64,000 nucleotides of DNA from Pedobacter africanus (GCF_900176535.1 NZ_FWXT01000001.1:372001-436000); one strand, 5' to 3'; counted from the stretch's first letter, positions 27,304 to 37,124 are shown. Numbers and translations: made by a program. The notes: generated from the letters alone by a model not told the origin.

Positions 27304-28479
27304 ATGAAAGAAGTAGTCATTGTATCCGCTGTCAGAACCCCAATCGGAAGTTTCGGAGGCTCGTTATCGGGTTTTTCTGCGCCACAACTTGGTGGTTTCG
27401 CGATTAAGGCAGCTGTTGAAAAAGCCGGAATAAAACCTGGCGACATTCAGGAAGTTTACATGGGCAATGTTTTGTCTGCGAATCTGGGCCAGGCCCCCGC
27501 CACACAGGCAGCTAAGTTTGCAGGCTTACCGGATGTGCCCTCAACCACCATCAATAAAGTATGTGCTTCGGGCACAAAAGCCATTATGCTGGCGGCCCAG
27601 AGCATCGCGCTTGGCCAGAACGATATTGTGCTGGCAGGCGGTATGGAAAGCATGAGCAATGTTCCTTATTATCTGGATAAAGCCCGTAACGGTTACAGAC
27701 TGGGACATGGTCAATTGACAGACGGACTGGTAAAGGATGGCTTGTGGGATGTGTATAACGACTACCACATGGGTTCGGCCGCTGAGTTGTGTGCTGCTGA
27801 ATGCGGCATTAGCCGCGAAGAGCAGGATGCTTTTGCCATCAGTTCCTATAAAAGATCGCAGGCCGCCCAGAATGAGGGCAAATTTACCGCTGAAGTGATT
27901 GCCATTGAGCTGAAAGACCGTAAGGGTGATATTACCTTGATAGACAAGGATGAAGAACCTTTCGCAGTAAAATTTGATAAAATACCGGGCCTGAAACCTG
28001 TGTTTAAAAAAGATGGCACAGTAACTGCCGCCAATGCATCTACTTTAAATGATGGTGCGGCAGCTTTGGTTTTAATGAGTGCTGATAAGGCAAAAGAACT
28101 TGGACTGAACCCATTGGCAAAAGTGTTGGCGTATGCCGATGCACAGCAAGCCCCTGAGTGGTTTACCACTGCTCCTGCCAAAGCAATCCCGCTGGCACTT
28201 CAACGCGCAGGAAAAACGATTGCCGATGTAGATTACTTTGAGATCAATGAAGCTTTTTCAGTAGTTTCGCTGGCAAACAATAAAGAATTGGGATTAAATG
28301 GCGAAAAAGTGAACGTAAATGGTGGTGCGGTATCATTAGGTCACCCGCTGGGTGCTTCAGGTGCAAGGATTGTGGTTACGCTCCTTTCTGTTTTGGCCCA
28401 AAACAATGGCAAAATAGGTGTTGCCGGAATTTGTAACGGTGGTGGCGGTGCCAGCGCCCTGGTTATCGAAAAACTGTAA
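27304..28479 (+). CDS. Acetyl-CoA acetyltransferase (thiolase)
   Basis: 391 residues from the ATG at 27304 (MKEVVIVSAVRTPIGSF, the standard thiolase N-terminus); the frame extends to 27277 without support. Condenses or cleaves acetoacetyl-CoA. Nucleophile Cys87 in INKVCASG, GGMESMSN loop, His in GHPLGASG and the second Cys in GICNGGGG are all present. Cytosolic. Two bases separate it from the next gene. The 3-oxoacid CoA-transferase genes at 45.7-47.1 kb would supply the matching step in ketone-body or short-chain acid metabolism, though not in the same operon. Confidence 0.96.
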   Translation: MKEVVIVSAVRTPIGSFGGSLSGFSAPQLGGFAIKAAVEKAGIKPGDIQEVYMGNVLSANLGQAPATQAAKFAGLPDVPSTTINKVCASGTKAIMLAAQSIALGQNDIVLAGGMESMSNVPYYLDKARNGYRLGHGQLTDGLVKDGLWDVYNDYHMGSAAELCAAECGISREEQDAFAISSYKRSQAAQNEGKFTAEVIAIELKDRKGDITLIDKDEEPFAVKFDKIPGLKPVFKKDGTVTAANASTLNDGAAALVLMSADKAKELGLNPLAKVLAYADAQQAPEWFTTAPAKAIPLALQRAGKTIADVDYFEINEAFSVVSLANNKELGLNGEKVNVNGGAVSLGHPLGASGARIVVTLLSVLAQNNGKIGVAGICNGGGGASALVIEKL

Positions 28480-28481
28480 AA

Positions 28482-29405
28482 ATGATTAAGGCCTTAAAAG
28501 CTTTACTTTTTTTAATACTCTGCTGCGTCGGAACCTCTGTTTGGGCGCAGCATAGCTTTGACCTGACCAATATTCCTGCGTTAAAAAAATACCAGGATAC
28601 CCTGCTGGGACTAAGTAATGCCGTTTATACTGCTGAGAACGACCAGCAGCGGCTGGAAGCAAATTCCCGGTTTATCAAAACGCTGGTGAGCGCGTTAAAA
28701 ACCCGTTCTTCTTTCAGTTATCCTTTTGACTCACTAAAAAAAATAACAGTATTGAAATCACCCGACAATGCCTTAAGGCTTTTTACCTGGTATGTCCCCA
28801 ATGATGACGGTACTTACCGCTTTTTTGGCACCATTCAAATGGCTACCAAAGACGGCAGCTTAAAAATGTTCCCCCTGATTGACGGGACAGCCGGTATTCA
28901 GGACAACAACCAGGTTACGGGTAATAAAAACTGGTTTGGTGCCCGTTATTATGAGATTATTCCTGTTAAAGTGAACGGACAACAGCCCTATTATGTACTT
29001 ATAGGATGGAAGGGCAACAATAGCAAAACCTCCAAAAAAGTAATAGAGATCCTTTCTTTTGACCGTGCAGAACAGCCGGTATTTGGGAAAGCGGTTTTTG
29101 ATGGTGCGAAAGGTTCGGCGCCCAAAAACCGGATGGTGTTTGAGTACAACAAATTAAATTCGATGACGCTGACCATGGATAAAAATGTAGGCATGATTGT
29201 GTTTGATCACCTGGCCCCTTTTACACCCGATATGGCGGGGAACTTTGAATTTTATGCATCCGACCTGAGTTTCGATGCCTACAAGTTTAGCGGCGGAAGG
29301 CTAAAGCTGGTTGAAAATGTGGAGCTTAAGAACGAACCCAATGCGATGGACGAGTTCTATGCCGATCCAAAAGACAAAAGTATCAAAGCACCCAAAAAAC
29401 TTTAG
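28482..29405 (+). CDS. Secreted protein of unknown function downstream of thiolase
   Basis: 307 residues with a signal peptide (LLFLILCCVGTSVWAQ). Not recognised beyond that. Visible: FSYPFDSLKKI, a FTWYVPNDDGTYRFFGTIQM stretch, and YYVLIGWKGNN in the middle, alternating hydrophobic pattern of a beta-rich fold. It begins two bases after the thiolase stop, so it is probably cotranscribed, yet it is extracytoplasmic and no metabolic link is evident. Soluble periplasmic protein likely. Confidence 0.7.
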   Translation: MIKALKALLFLILCCVGTSVWAQHSFDLTNIPALKKYQDTLLGLSNAVYTAENDQQRLEANSRFIKTLVSALKTRSSFSYPFDSLKKITVLKSPDNALRLFTWYVPNDDGTYRFFGTIQMATKDGSLKMFPLIDGTAGIQDNNQVTGNKNWFGARYYEIIPVKVNGQQPYYVLIGWKGNNSKTSKKVIEILSFDRAEQPVFGKAVFDGAKGSAPKNRMVFEYNKLNSMTLTMDKNVGMIVFDHLAPFTPDMAGNFEFYASDLSFDAYKFSGGRLKLVENVELKNEPNAMDEFYADPKDKSIKAPKKL

Positions 29406-29600
29406 CAAATGAAGAAGCAAACCCAATACCTGTTAAAAATTTGTGAGTTTGCCTCCATGTACCTATCTTGCGGGGTGATTTATAGCAATAACATTCCGCT
29501 AAATTGTAAAACAACAAACTTATATATAAGAATTGCCCCGGCAGCTTAAGAAAATAAAAAACAGAAAAACTAACTAAACTTATTACACAAGAAAACTAAC

Positions 29601-31355
29601 ATGAATACACAAAGTTTGGACACCCCAAATAACTTTTTTGAAAACAAGGTACTAGGACATCCGGCAGGATTGTTTGTGCTGTTCTTTACCGAGATGTGGG
29701 AAAGATTTTCGTATTACGGAATGCGTGCTTTATTGGTATTGTTCCTGATCTCTTCATTGGATAAAGGCGGCTGGCACTGGCCGGAAGAAAATGCCCTTGC
29801 TTTATATGGCACTTATACCTCACTGGTGTATTTAACTACCATTATGGGTGGTTACCTGGCCGATAAATACCTTGGTTATCGCTGGGCTGTAGTTATCGGT
29901 GCCCTGCTTATGACCATGGGGCATGCCAGCATGGCCGTTGAAACACCGACTTTCCTGTATCTAGGGATTGGCCTGCTAATTTTTGGTAATGGTTTTTTCA
30001 AGCCTAATATGACTTCTATCGTTTCGCACATTTACAAAGATCATCCTGAAAAGAAAGACGGTGCCTATACCATTTTCTACATGGGTGTAAATGCGGGTGC
30101 GTTTTTGGGTATCATGCTTTGCGGATATATTGGTGAAACCGTAAGCTGGAGCTGGGGCTTCGGACTGGCGGGGATTTTCATGTTTTTTGGAATGCTGCAA
30201 TTCTATTTTACCCAAGGCATATTTGGCGATGTAGGTAAAAAACCAACCAAAGAAGATAACCTTAAAAAAGCCAGCAATGATGATGGAGACAAAAGAGTAC
30301 CTTTTACCGGGTTTGACCTTACTTTAATGGTTGCAGCTTTGTTATTAGGACTGGTTTGGATCCTGAACGACCCTTATTCTAAAATCAGTGGCCATAACCT
30401 GCTTAATTTTACTGCATTGGGTTTATCGGGTCCTAGCTTTACCATTGTTACGGGTGTAATCCTGTTTTTAATTTTATTGGTGGGCAGGATCCTGCGTTAC
30501 GCTAAAGTAACCCGCGACCGTTTGATTGCCGTAACCATTTTCGCTTTCTTTACTGTTTTCTTCTGGGCTTCTTTTGAGCAGGCAGGTGGTTCTATGACCA
30601 TTTTTGCAGATAAATATACCCAGCGCGACTTCTCGGGAAGTGCGGCTACAGCTTTTAAAATCGTCAACACCCTGCTTACCGTTGTACCATTGGGCATCAT
30701 CACTTTTGTGTTGTGGAAGCTGTTCACACAAACTTTTAAAAAGTTCCCTCTGGGTAACTTTATCCTTGGAACCAGCTTTGTGGTGATCTGGGGCGTAGTG
30801 ATCTGGATGTTGAAAATTGAGTTCCAGAAAGAAACCACCACTGTCGCCGCTTCATGGTTCGGTATCCTGAACTCTTTCTTTATCATTTCATTTGCACCAC
30901 TGGTGTCGAAGGTGTGGGAAAGCAAGTACAACCCGCCAGCAGCGTTTAAATACGGTATTGGTATGACTTTGCTTGGACTGGGATTTGCTTCCCTTGCCTA
31001 TGGCGCATCTGCCATCAGCGGTCCGGATGCTTCCATTAAAGTGAGCATGATCTGGCTGATCTTTGCCTACCTGTTCCACACCCTGGGTGAATTGTGCCTG
31101 TCGCCTGTCGGACTTTCATACGTAAGTAAACTGGTTCCGGCCAGGATGATCGGTGTGATGTTCGGTATCTGGTACCTGGCCATCGCCATCGGTAACAAAA
31201 CTGCAGGTGCAATGGGCGGAATGATTAACGAGATCACACAGAAATATTCGCTTTCGACTTTCTTCCTGATCTTTACGCTAGTGCCAATTGGCCTGGGCCT
31301 CCTGGTGATGCTGTTGCATCCATTGCTTAAACGGTTAATGCACGGCGTTAGATAA
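29601..31355 (+). CDS. POT-family proton-dependent oligopeptide transporter, first copy
   Basis: 584 residues, about 14 membrane helices. Family signatures: ExxERFxYYG in EMWERFSYYGMR about residues 31-42, FYMGVNAGAFLG (PTR2 FYxxINxG motif), and FFWASFEQAGGS, GELCLSPVGLS. Imports di- and tripeptides with protons across the inner membrane. Longer than the second copy mainly through the loop near residues 215-235 and the C-terminus. Seven bases separate it from the paralog downstream. Confidence 0.93.
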   Translation: MNTQSLDTPNNFFENKVLGHPAGLFVLFFTEMWERFSYYGMRALLVLFLISSLDKGGWHWPEENALALYGTYTSLVYLTTIMGGYLADKYLGYRWAVVIGALLMTMGHASMAVETPTFLYLGIGLLIFGNGFFKPNMTSIVSHIYKDHPEKKDGAYTIFYMGVNAGAFLGIMLCGYIGETVSWSWGFGLAGIFMFFGMLQFYFTQGIFGDVGKKPTKEDNLKKASNDDGDKRVPFTGFDLTLMVAALLLGLVWILNDPYSKISGHNLLNFTALGLSGPSFTIVTGVILFLILLVGRILRYAKVTRDRLIAVTIFAFFTVFFWASFEQAGGSMTIFADKYTQRDFSGSAATAFKIVNTLLTVVPLGIITFVLWKLFTQTFKKFPLGNFILGTSFVVIWGVVIWMLKIEFQKETTTVAASWFGILNSFFIISFAPLVSKVWESKYNPPAAFKYGIGMTLLGLGFASLAYGASAISGPDASIKVSMIWLIFAYLFHTLGELCLSPVGLSYVSKLVPARMIGVMFGIWYLAIAIGNKTAGAMGGMINEITQKYSLSTFFLIFTLVPIGLGLLVMLLHPLLKRLMHGVR

Positions 31356-31362
31356 TCAGAAC

Positions 31363-32916
31363 ATGGCTAAACAATTGTCTTTAGAAGAAATTCAGAATTT
31401 TAAAGGAAAGTACCCTAAGCAGCTTTGGGCGCTTTTCTTTTCAGAGATGTGGGAACGTTTCTGCTTTTATGGAATGAGGGGCATGCTGACCTATTTTATG
31501 GTTACGCAACTGTTTATGAAGGATGTTGATGCGAATCTGCAGTATGGCGCAACCCAGGCTTTTGTTTACGCCTTTACGTTTATAGGTGGCCTATTTGCTG
31601 ACAAGATACTCGGCTTCCGCAAATCCCTGTTCTGGGGTGGCATCCTGATGATCATAGGCAGTGGTATTCTGGCCTATGATCCACACCAGTTTTTTTTTCT
31701 GGGGATTAGCTTTACTGTTGTAGGAACAGGTTTTTTTAAACCCAATATTTCGACAATGGTAGGAAAACTGTATAAGGCTGGTGATGCCCGCAGGGATGCC
31801 GGTTTCTCGGTTTTTTACGCCGGTATCAATATTGGCGCTCTATTGGGCGGTTATGCCTGTATAACTATAGGAAAACAATATTCCTGGCACCTGGCCTTTG
31901 GCCTGGCTGCTATCGTAATGACCATCAGCCTGATCACTTTTCTTTTTACCCAGAAAAAAATGGGGCCTATTGGTCTGCCTCCCGGTGAGGATGAAGAAAT
32001 TACCGACATTAACCTGGCAGGTATTGACGACAAAGTGATGACGGAGCCTGTACAGGTGAAACGCAGATCGGTAAATAAAAAATGGTACGATTACGCCGTG
32101 TATATCGGCTCGCTTGCTATTGTTCCGGTAATTATGATCATGGTCGCCAAAACCCAGTATACCGACTGGTTCATGTATACCATCGGTCCGGCCACTCTAC
32201 TCTATCTCCTTTATGAAATGGGCAGGTATGGCTGGGCGGAGCGCAAAAAGCTGATCGCAGCATTGGTATTCATTTTCTTTTCTGTGTTGTTCTGGGCGTT
32301 TTTTGAGCAATGTGGCGGCTCGCTGAGCTTGTTTGCGGCACGAAACCTCGACAATACGGTTTTAGGTAGTATCAAACTTGACCCCAATGGGGTCAATAAT
32401 TCTGCGAACTCCCTCTTTGTGATCATTTTTGCTTTCCTGTTCAGTCTGATCTGGATAGCTTTGGCCAAAAAGAAAATAGAACCCAATACGGTAGTTAAAT
32501 TCGGACTTGCTTTTTTATTTCTTGCAGGATCGTTCTTTATTTTTTATAGCACACGTTTCTTTACCAATGGACAAGGTATTGCATCCCTGGACGTATTTAC
32601 CATGGCCTACCTGGTCATGACATTTGGTGAACTCTGCCTTTCTCCTATCGGGCTTTCCATCATGACCAAATTATCCCCGGTTAAATTGCAGGGTGTGATG
32701 ATGGGCATGTGGTTCCTGGCCAGCGCATATGGTCAGTATGTGGCCGGTTTACTAGGCGCAGGAATGGCTGAAGCAAGTGAAAATGATACTCTTGTACAAA
32801 AACTGATGACCTATACAGAGGGATATAAACAATTGGGTATTTATGCCTTAATAGCAGGTATAATTCTGCTTGTTATTTCGCCTGTGGTTAAAAAGCTGAT
32901 GCAGGAAGTTAGCTAA
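31363..32916 (+). CDS. POT-family proton-dependent oligopeptide transporter, second copy
   Basis: 517 residues with the same signatures: EMWERFCFYGMRG, FYAGINIGALLG, FWAFFEQCGGS, GELCLSPIGLS. A charged cytoplasmic loop sits about residues 205-235 (GEDEEITDIN). Clearly paralogous to the gene seven bases upstream but diverged, so not a recent duplication. Probably different peptide preference. A terminator follows. Confidence 0.93.
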   Translation: MAKQLSLEEIQNFKGKYPKQLWALFFSEMWERFCFYGMRGMLTYFMVTQLFMKDVDANLQYGATQAFVYAFTFIGGLFADKILGFRKSLFWGGILMIIGSGILAYDPHQFFFLGISFTVVGTGFFKPNISTMVGKLYKAGDARRDAGFSVFYAGINIGALLGGYACITIGKQYSWHLAFGLAAIVMTISLITFLFTQKKMGPIGLPPGEDEEITDINLAGIDDKVMTEPVQVKRRSVNKKWYDYAVYIGSLAIVPVIMIMVAKTQYTDWFMYTIGPATLLYLLYEMGRYGWAERKKLIAALVFIFFSVLFWAFFEQCGGSLSLFAARNLDNTVLGSIKLDPNGVNNSANSLFVIIFAFLFSLIWIALAKKKIEPNTVVKFGLAFLFLAGSFFIFYSTRFFTNGQGIASLDVFTMAYLVMTFGELCLSPIGLSIMTKLSPVKLQGVMMGMWFLASAYGQYVAGLLGAGMAEASENDTLVQKLMTYTEGYKQLGIYALIAGIILLVISPVVKKLMQEVS

Positions 32917-32940
32917 CGGCTTTACTTTTAACATATTTTA

Positions 32941-32972
32941 ACCCGTAACCTTGCTTTGGTTACGGGTTTTTT
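32941..32972 (+). terminator. Terminator of the peptide-transporter pair
   Basis: 10-bp stem acccgtaacc / ggttacgggt with a seven-base loop and a tail of five T, 25 bases past the second transporter. Confidence 0.85.
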
Positions 32973-33011
32973 CATTTAGAATCCATAATTTCGCTACTTA
33001 ATTTATTTTCC

Positions 33012-33746
33012 GTGTCAGACAGTTTAATTATTATTCCTACCTACAACGAAAAAGAAAACATAGAAAAGATCATCAGAAAGGTTTTTTCACTGAATTACTT
33101 TTTTGAGATCTTAATTATTGATGACGGATCGCCTGATGGCACGGCTGATATTGTAAAAAAACTGCAGCAGGAATACCCCGCCCTGCACCTTGAACAGCGA
33201 ACAGGTAAGCTGGGATTGGGAACGGCCTATATTCATGGTTTTAAATGGGCTTTGGAACGCACCCAGTACGAATATATTTTTGAGATGGATGCCGATTTTT
33301 CGCATAACCCTGAAGACCTCGTGAGGCTCAGGAATGCCTGTGTAAACGGCGCCGACGTGGCTATAGGCTCCAGGTATGTAAACGGCGTAAATGTGGTGAA
33401 CTGGCCTATGAGCCGCGTACTGATGTCTTACTTTGCTTCCATGTATGTAAGGCTCATTACCCGCATCAATATACAGGATGCCACGGCAGGTTTTAAATGC
33501 TATCGCCGCCAGGTGCTGGCTACCATACCGTTGGATAAAATCAAATTTGTAGGCTATGCCTTCCAGATAGAGATGAAGTTTACAGCCATTAAATATGGGT
33601 TTAAAGTAGTAGAAGTACCGATTATCTTTACAGACCGCACAGAAGGGGTTTCAAAAATGAGTACACGGATTTTCAGGGAGGCTTTTATTGGGGTAATCCA
33701 GATGAAGGTCTGGAGCTGGTTCAGGAAGTACGATCGTCCGGCCTAG
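33012..33746 (+). CDS. GT2 polyprenyl-phosphate mannosyltransferase-like (DPM1-like)
   Basis: 244 residues from a GTG start. GT-A fold: IIIPTYNEKENI at the N-terminus, LIIDDGSPDGTADIV, EMDADFSHNPED (the DxD), GSRYVNG, and a mid-protein GFKCYRR. This order is typical of polyprenol/dolichol-phosphate mannose synthases, which charge a lipid carrier with mannose from GDP-mannose at the inner membrane. No C-terminal membrane helices, as in DPM1. Its 3' end overlaps the convergent YdeI-like gene by 26 bases. A DUF2723 transferase at 55.9 kb could use the product. Confidence 0.85.
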   Translation: MSDSLIIIPTYNEKENIEKIIRKVFSLNYFFEILIIDDGSPDGTADIVKKLQQEYPALHLEQRTGKLGLGTAYIHGFKWALERTQYEYIFEMDADFSHNPEDLVRLRNACVNGADVAIGSRYVNGVNVVNWPMSRVLMSYFASMYVRLITRINIQDATAGFKCYRRQVLATIPLDKIKFVGYAFQIEMKFTAIKYGFKVVEVPIIFTDRTEGVSKMSTRIFREAFIGVIQMKVWSWFRKYDRPA

Positions 33747-34245
33747 GCTTGCCATCGCGCATCATGGTACCAAAATCCCAGTCCTTATCCATCGCAGCAA
33801 CAATCTTCACGATCCGTTTGGTACGTGTTGGTTCTGTCTTCGCAGTATTGAGCCAGTTGATGTACCAGTTCTGGTGTGATTTCGGTTGTTTCAGGAAGTT
33901 CTTTAGCAAGTGTGGCTCATCTGACAGGCAAAGCTCCAGGTCTTCCGGCATCTCTATTTTAAAGGTAGTGTCTTCTTCCAGCTGGAGTTCAAGTACAGCG
34001 CCTTTTTCTTTTTTGAGTTTTTTACGCAATGTACCGTTCAATGCCATAATGAAATCGCCTTCGCCCATTGGCACCAGCGATACACCTTCGATCTGAACCT
34101 GATCGAGCTTTCCTTTTACCCTGAAGCTTTTTCGGCAACCGGCCTTGATCTGATTGGCAACAACCTGGGGAACAAACACATAGGTCCAGCCCGATTTTTC
34201 GCCCATTTCATCGAAACGCTCTATTTCTGCTTTAAAGGTTATCAT
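33721..34245 (-). CDS. DUF1905 / YdeI (OmpD-associated) family protein
   Basis: 174 residues, no signal peptide. N-terminal DUF1905 about 1-90 (WTYVFVPQVVANQI, SLVPMGEGDFIMALNGTLRKKL), C-terminal YdeI/OmpD-associated region about 100-165 (SHQNWYINWLNTAKTEPTRTKRI). Homologs are annotated bacteriocin-protection proteins, a weak functional basis. It overlaps the convergent glycosyltransferase by 26 bases. A second YdeI-like protein lies at 62.5 kb. Confidence 0.82.
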   Translation of the reverse strand: MITFKAEIERFDEMGEKSGWTYVFVPQVVANQIKAGCRKSFRVKGKLDQVQIEGVSLVPMGEGDFIMALNGTLRKKLKKEKGAVLELQLEEDTTFKIEMPEDLELCLSDEPHLLKNFLKQPKSHQNWYINWLNTAKTEPTRTKRIVKIVAAMDKDWDFGTMMRDGKPRPDDRTS

Positions 34246-34300
34246 ATGAATTGAAGTATATGAAAGTTAAAATTATGATTTTCCCGGATGTTTTTGCATC

Positions 34301-34392
34301 AAAAAAAAGGATTGTTAATGTGAGGACATAGGAAGATTTGCCCATTTAGCGAAGCGGGCAAATAATTCCAGTCTGAACATCACAATCCTTTT
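34301..34392. ncRNA. Long imperfect hairpin, candidate structured RNA
   Basis: A roughly 92-base element folds end to end: outer aaggattg/caatcctt, then aatgt/acat, GAC/GTC, GGAA/TTCC and inner ATTTGCCC/GGGCAAAT, closed by a loop containing GCGAAGC. Paired blocks alternate with small internal loops. Lies between two minus-strand genes. The structure is seen; an RNA product is inference, and a bidirectional terminator is the main alternative. Confidence 0.4.
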
Positions 34393-34413
34393 TAAAAATA
34401 CGACAAATAAATA

Positions 34414-35274
34414 TTAGAACTTCTCTTCGACGCCTAAACCAAACAAAGCAAAATCATATTTCACAGGATCATCAGGATCGAACTCACGTAAACGTTCGGT
34501 TAATTCCAAAGCAGTTTTCCAGTCGGTCTGTTTCCTTTCAATTATGCCCAGCCTGCGTGCTACCCTATCTACGTGCACATCGCAAGGACAGATCAGATCA
34601 GCGGGCTTTAAAGTATTCCAGATCCCAAAATCAACACCCTTATCGTCTCGCCGCACCATCCATCTTAAAAACATATTTAAACGCTTACAGGTCGATTTTT
34701 GCGAGGGAGAAGAAATGTGTTTGATGGTTCGTCTCGGATAATCGGGCAAAGAGAAAAAATAGGAACGAAAATAATTGAGCGCCTGCTCGATCTTGGGCAC
34801 CTGCTGGTTCAGTTCGGAAAGCATGCAGCTGGACGAGGTATATACAGCATAATTCCCAATGACCTGCGTGGACATAAAATCTGTCTGAAAACTATTGCCT
34901 GGCGAAAGGAAAGCCGTTTCCAGGCTATCCGACTGGCGGTAATGCTGCTGAAAGAATGCAACAAAATACAACAGGTCGGTATCGTTAAAGGTACGGTGTT
35001 TAAAACCCAGCAGGCGCTTCAGGTCTGCGTCGGTATGTTCCAGCATAAAATGATGCGGATCATTGTCCATTCTTCCCAGCAGTTCCCTGCATTTATTGAT
35101 GATGGTCTTACGTTGGCCCCAGGCCAAAATTGCCGCAAAAAATGCGGCAATTTCTATATCCTGTTTCTTTGAAAACCGATGTGGAATGCAGATCGGATCA
35201 TTCTCGATAAAATCAGGCCGGTTGTACTGTGTTACCTTTACCTCTAAAAAATCCTTTAATTCTAAAAATTCCAA
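34414..35274 (-). CDS. TIGR02757 family protein (DUF2400)
   Basis: 286 residues from a TTG start six bases after the upstream PLP-enzyme stop. Recognised by NDPICIPHRFSKKQDIEIAAFFAAILAWGQR (core AAFFAAILAWGQR), RTFNDTDLLYF, LNMFLRWMVRRDD and CDVHVDRVARRLG. The last two resemble helix-hairpin-helix DNA-glycosylase-like features, but the biochemical role of the family is not established. Last gene of the proS-hypothetical-PLP enzyme-TIGR02757 operon. Confidence 0.88.
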   Translation of the reverse strand: MEFLELKDFLEVKVTQYNRPDFIENDPICIPHRFSKKQDIEIAAFFAAILAWGQRKTIINKCRELLGRMDNDPHHFMLEHTDADLKRLLGFKHRTFNDTDLLYFVAFFQQHYRQSDSLETAFLSPGNSFQTDFMSTQVIGNYAVYTSSSCMLSELNQQVPKIEQALNYFRSYFFSLPDYPRRTIKHISSPSQKSTCKRLNMFLRWMVRRDDKGVDFGIWNTLKPADLICPCDVHVDRVARRLGIIERKQTDWKTALELTERLREFDPDDPVKYDFALFGLGVEEKF

Positions 35275-35280
35275 TGCTGG

Positions 35281-36420
35281 TTATTTAAGTGCCCGCTCCA
35301 GGTCGGCAAGCAGGTCATCAATGTCCTCAACACCGACACTTAAACGGAGCAGGTTATCGGTTACCCCTACTTTTTCACGTTCTTCTTTTGGAATAGAACC
35401 GTGGGTCATGCTTACCGGGTGGTTGATGAGCGATTCCACTCCGCCCAGTGATTCGGCAAGAGAGAAGACTTCAAATGAGCCGGCAATACGGAAGGTTTCC
35501 TGCAGGTCCGCACCTTTTAAAGTGAAAGACACCATACCTCCGAAATCACGCATCTGCTTTTTGGCAACATCATGGTTAGGATGGTCTTCAAATCCCGGCC
35601 AGTAGATTTTGTCGACCTTCGGATGTTTCTTCAGGAAATGCGCTACTTTGGCCCCGTTTTCGCAATGCGCCTTCATGCGCAGGTGCAGGGTCTTGATTCC
35701 TCTTAACACTAAAAATGCATCCTGAGGTCCGGGTGTTGCGCCACAGGCATTGTAGATGAACCACAGGTCTTTGTACAGTTGCTCGTCATTTAACATTAAA
35801 GCACCCATAACCACATCAGAGTGACCACCCAGATATTTGGTGGCCGAATGCATCACGATATCAGCGCCCAGGTCAATTGGGTTTTGCAGGTAGGGCGAAG
35901 CAAAAGTATTATCTACAGTCAGCAATACCTTGTTCGCTTTTGTGATTTTAGCAATCCCTTCAATGTCTACAATCTGCATGGTAGGATTAGTTGGTGTTTC
36001 TATCCATACCAGCTTGGTTTTATCGTTCAGATAAGGAACGATATTTTCTGGCTTGGACAAATCCAGAAAATGAAATTTAATGCCGTATTTGGCATACACC
36101 TTGGTAAAAATACGATAAGAACCGCCATACAGATCGTTACCGGTTATCACCTCATCACCAGGCTGCAGTAATTTCATTACCGTATCTGTAGCGCCCATAC
36201 CACTTGAAAAGGCCAGGCCATATTTGGCGTTCTCCAAAGCAGCAAGACAAGCCTCCAGTGCCTTTCTTGTAGGGTTAGTCCCTCTTGAATACTCAAAGCC
36301 TTTATGATCGCCTGGCGATTTTTGCCAGTAAGTCGAAGTCTGGTATATGGGGGTCATTACTGCCCCTGTTGTTGGATCGGGCTCCTGGCCCGCATGAATG
36401 GCTTTTGTTGCAAATTTCAT
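35281..36420 (-). CDS. Cys/Met-metabolism PLP enzyme, cystathionine gamma-synthase or lyase
   Basis: 379 residues. AIHAGQEPDPTTGAVMTPIYQTST at the start (core IHAGQEPDPTTGAVMTPIY), PLP-binding Lys in HSATKYLGGHSDV, and VSLGGVESLINHP-type end (SLGGVESLINHP). Family: transsulfuration, either making cystathionine from an activated homoserine or cleaving it. The two activities cannot be told apart reliably by eye. Its start overlaps the upstream hypothetical gene by ATGA, indicating translational coupling. Confidence 0.92.
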   Translation of the reverse strand: MKFATKAIHAGQEPDPTTGAVMTPIYQTSTYWQKSPGDHKGFEYSRGTNPTRKALEACLAALENAKYGLAFSSGMGATDTVMKLLQPGDEVITGNDLYGGSYRIFTKVYAKYGIKFHFLDLSKPENIVPYLNDKTKLVWIETPTNPTMQIVDIEGIAKITKANKVLLTVDNTFASPYLQNPIDLGADIVMHSATKYLGGHSDVVMGALMLNDEQLYKDLWFIYNACGATPGPQDAFLVLRGIKTLHLRMKAHCENGAKVAHFLKKHPKVDKIYWPGFEDHPNHDVAKKQMRDFGGMVSFTLKGADLQETFRIAGSFEVFSLAESLGGVESLINHPVSMTHGSIPKEEREKVGVTDNLLRLSVGVEDIDDLLADLERALK

Positions 36421-37115
36421 ATGTTGTTGTTTTGCTCTGTTTCTGCCTTAAACTGATAGCCCATGTGTTTACCTGTAGGGTAACCGCTGGCCACCAGCAT
36501 AGATTGTTTTTGATTTAAAGTTACGTTTTTCATCTGCGCGAAGGGAGGGATCAGCAGGTCGGAATCCAGGCAAAACAGGATTGACTGTTCAATGATCTCA
36601 TTGAGTTTTTGCTCCGTCACCACATTATTGGCAAAATCCTGGTACAGAAAATCCAGCGCCCCCTCTCCTTCTACCATAAAATGTTTTTCCTTATTGATCA
36701 GGATGCGGGCAATTAGTGAGCCTTCATCAGCCAGACGGTTGTATTTGATAGAATCTGCAAGGAAATTGTGGATGTAAATGATCCCGCAATAACTTAAAGA
36801 ATCATCGTCCTTGACGTATTTAGTCTGGTAGATGGAATGCGAAGGGTCAAACGTAAATATATTGGTATGCATAGATACCATCAGCATATCTCCAGAAAAT
36901 TTAAGCTGTGCCTCAAACTTATTACTTTCGTTAAAATGAACCTCTACTGATGGATCCTTGGTTGTATAGTCCTGCTGTAGTTTGAGTGCTATGGCTGCAA
37001 GCTGTTTTTTCAGCAGTCCGAACACTTCCGTTGTACTTCTGTAAATGGCCTGTTTTAAGGAAGCTTTATTTTCAAATTCAGTTAATATTTTCTGATAGTT
37101 TTCCGTGGTATCCAT
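36417..37115 (-). CDS. Conserved hypothetical protein, 232 aa
   Basis: Not recognised. A soluble protein without signal peptide or membrane helix. Features seen: helical N-terminus about 1-55 (LLKKQLAAIALKLQQDY), a beta-rich middle (FEAQLKFSGDMLMVSMHTNIFTF), and YCGIIYIHNFLADS. Nine bases downstream of proS and overlapping the PLP enzyme by four bases, so it is cotranscribed with both. Confidence 0.7.
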   Translation of the reverse strand: MDTTENYQKILTEFENKASLKQAIYRSTTEVFGLLKKQLAAIALKLQQDYTTKDPSVEVHFNESNKFEAQLKFSGDMLMVSMHTNIFTFDPSHSIYQTKYVKDDDSLSYCGIIYIHNFLADSIKYNRLADEGSLIARILINKEKHFMVEGEGALDFLYQDFANNVVTEQKLNEIIEQSILFCLDSDLLIPPFAQMKNVTLNQKQSMLVASGYPTGKHMGYQFKAETEQNNNI

Positions 37116-37124
37116 GTTTAAAAT

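Noticed and set aside
29409..29549. 46-residue ORF between the thiolase-operon secreted protein and POT transporters
   Set aside because: No signal peptide, family or clear start context; likely non-coding leader of the transporter genes.
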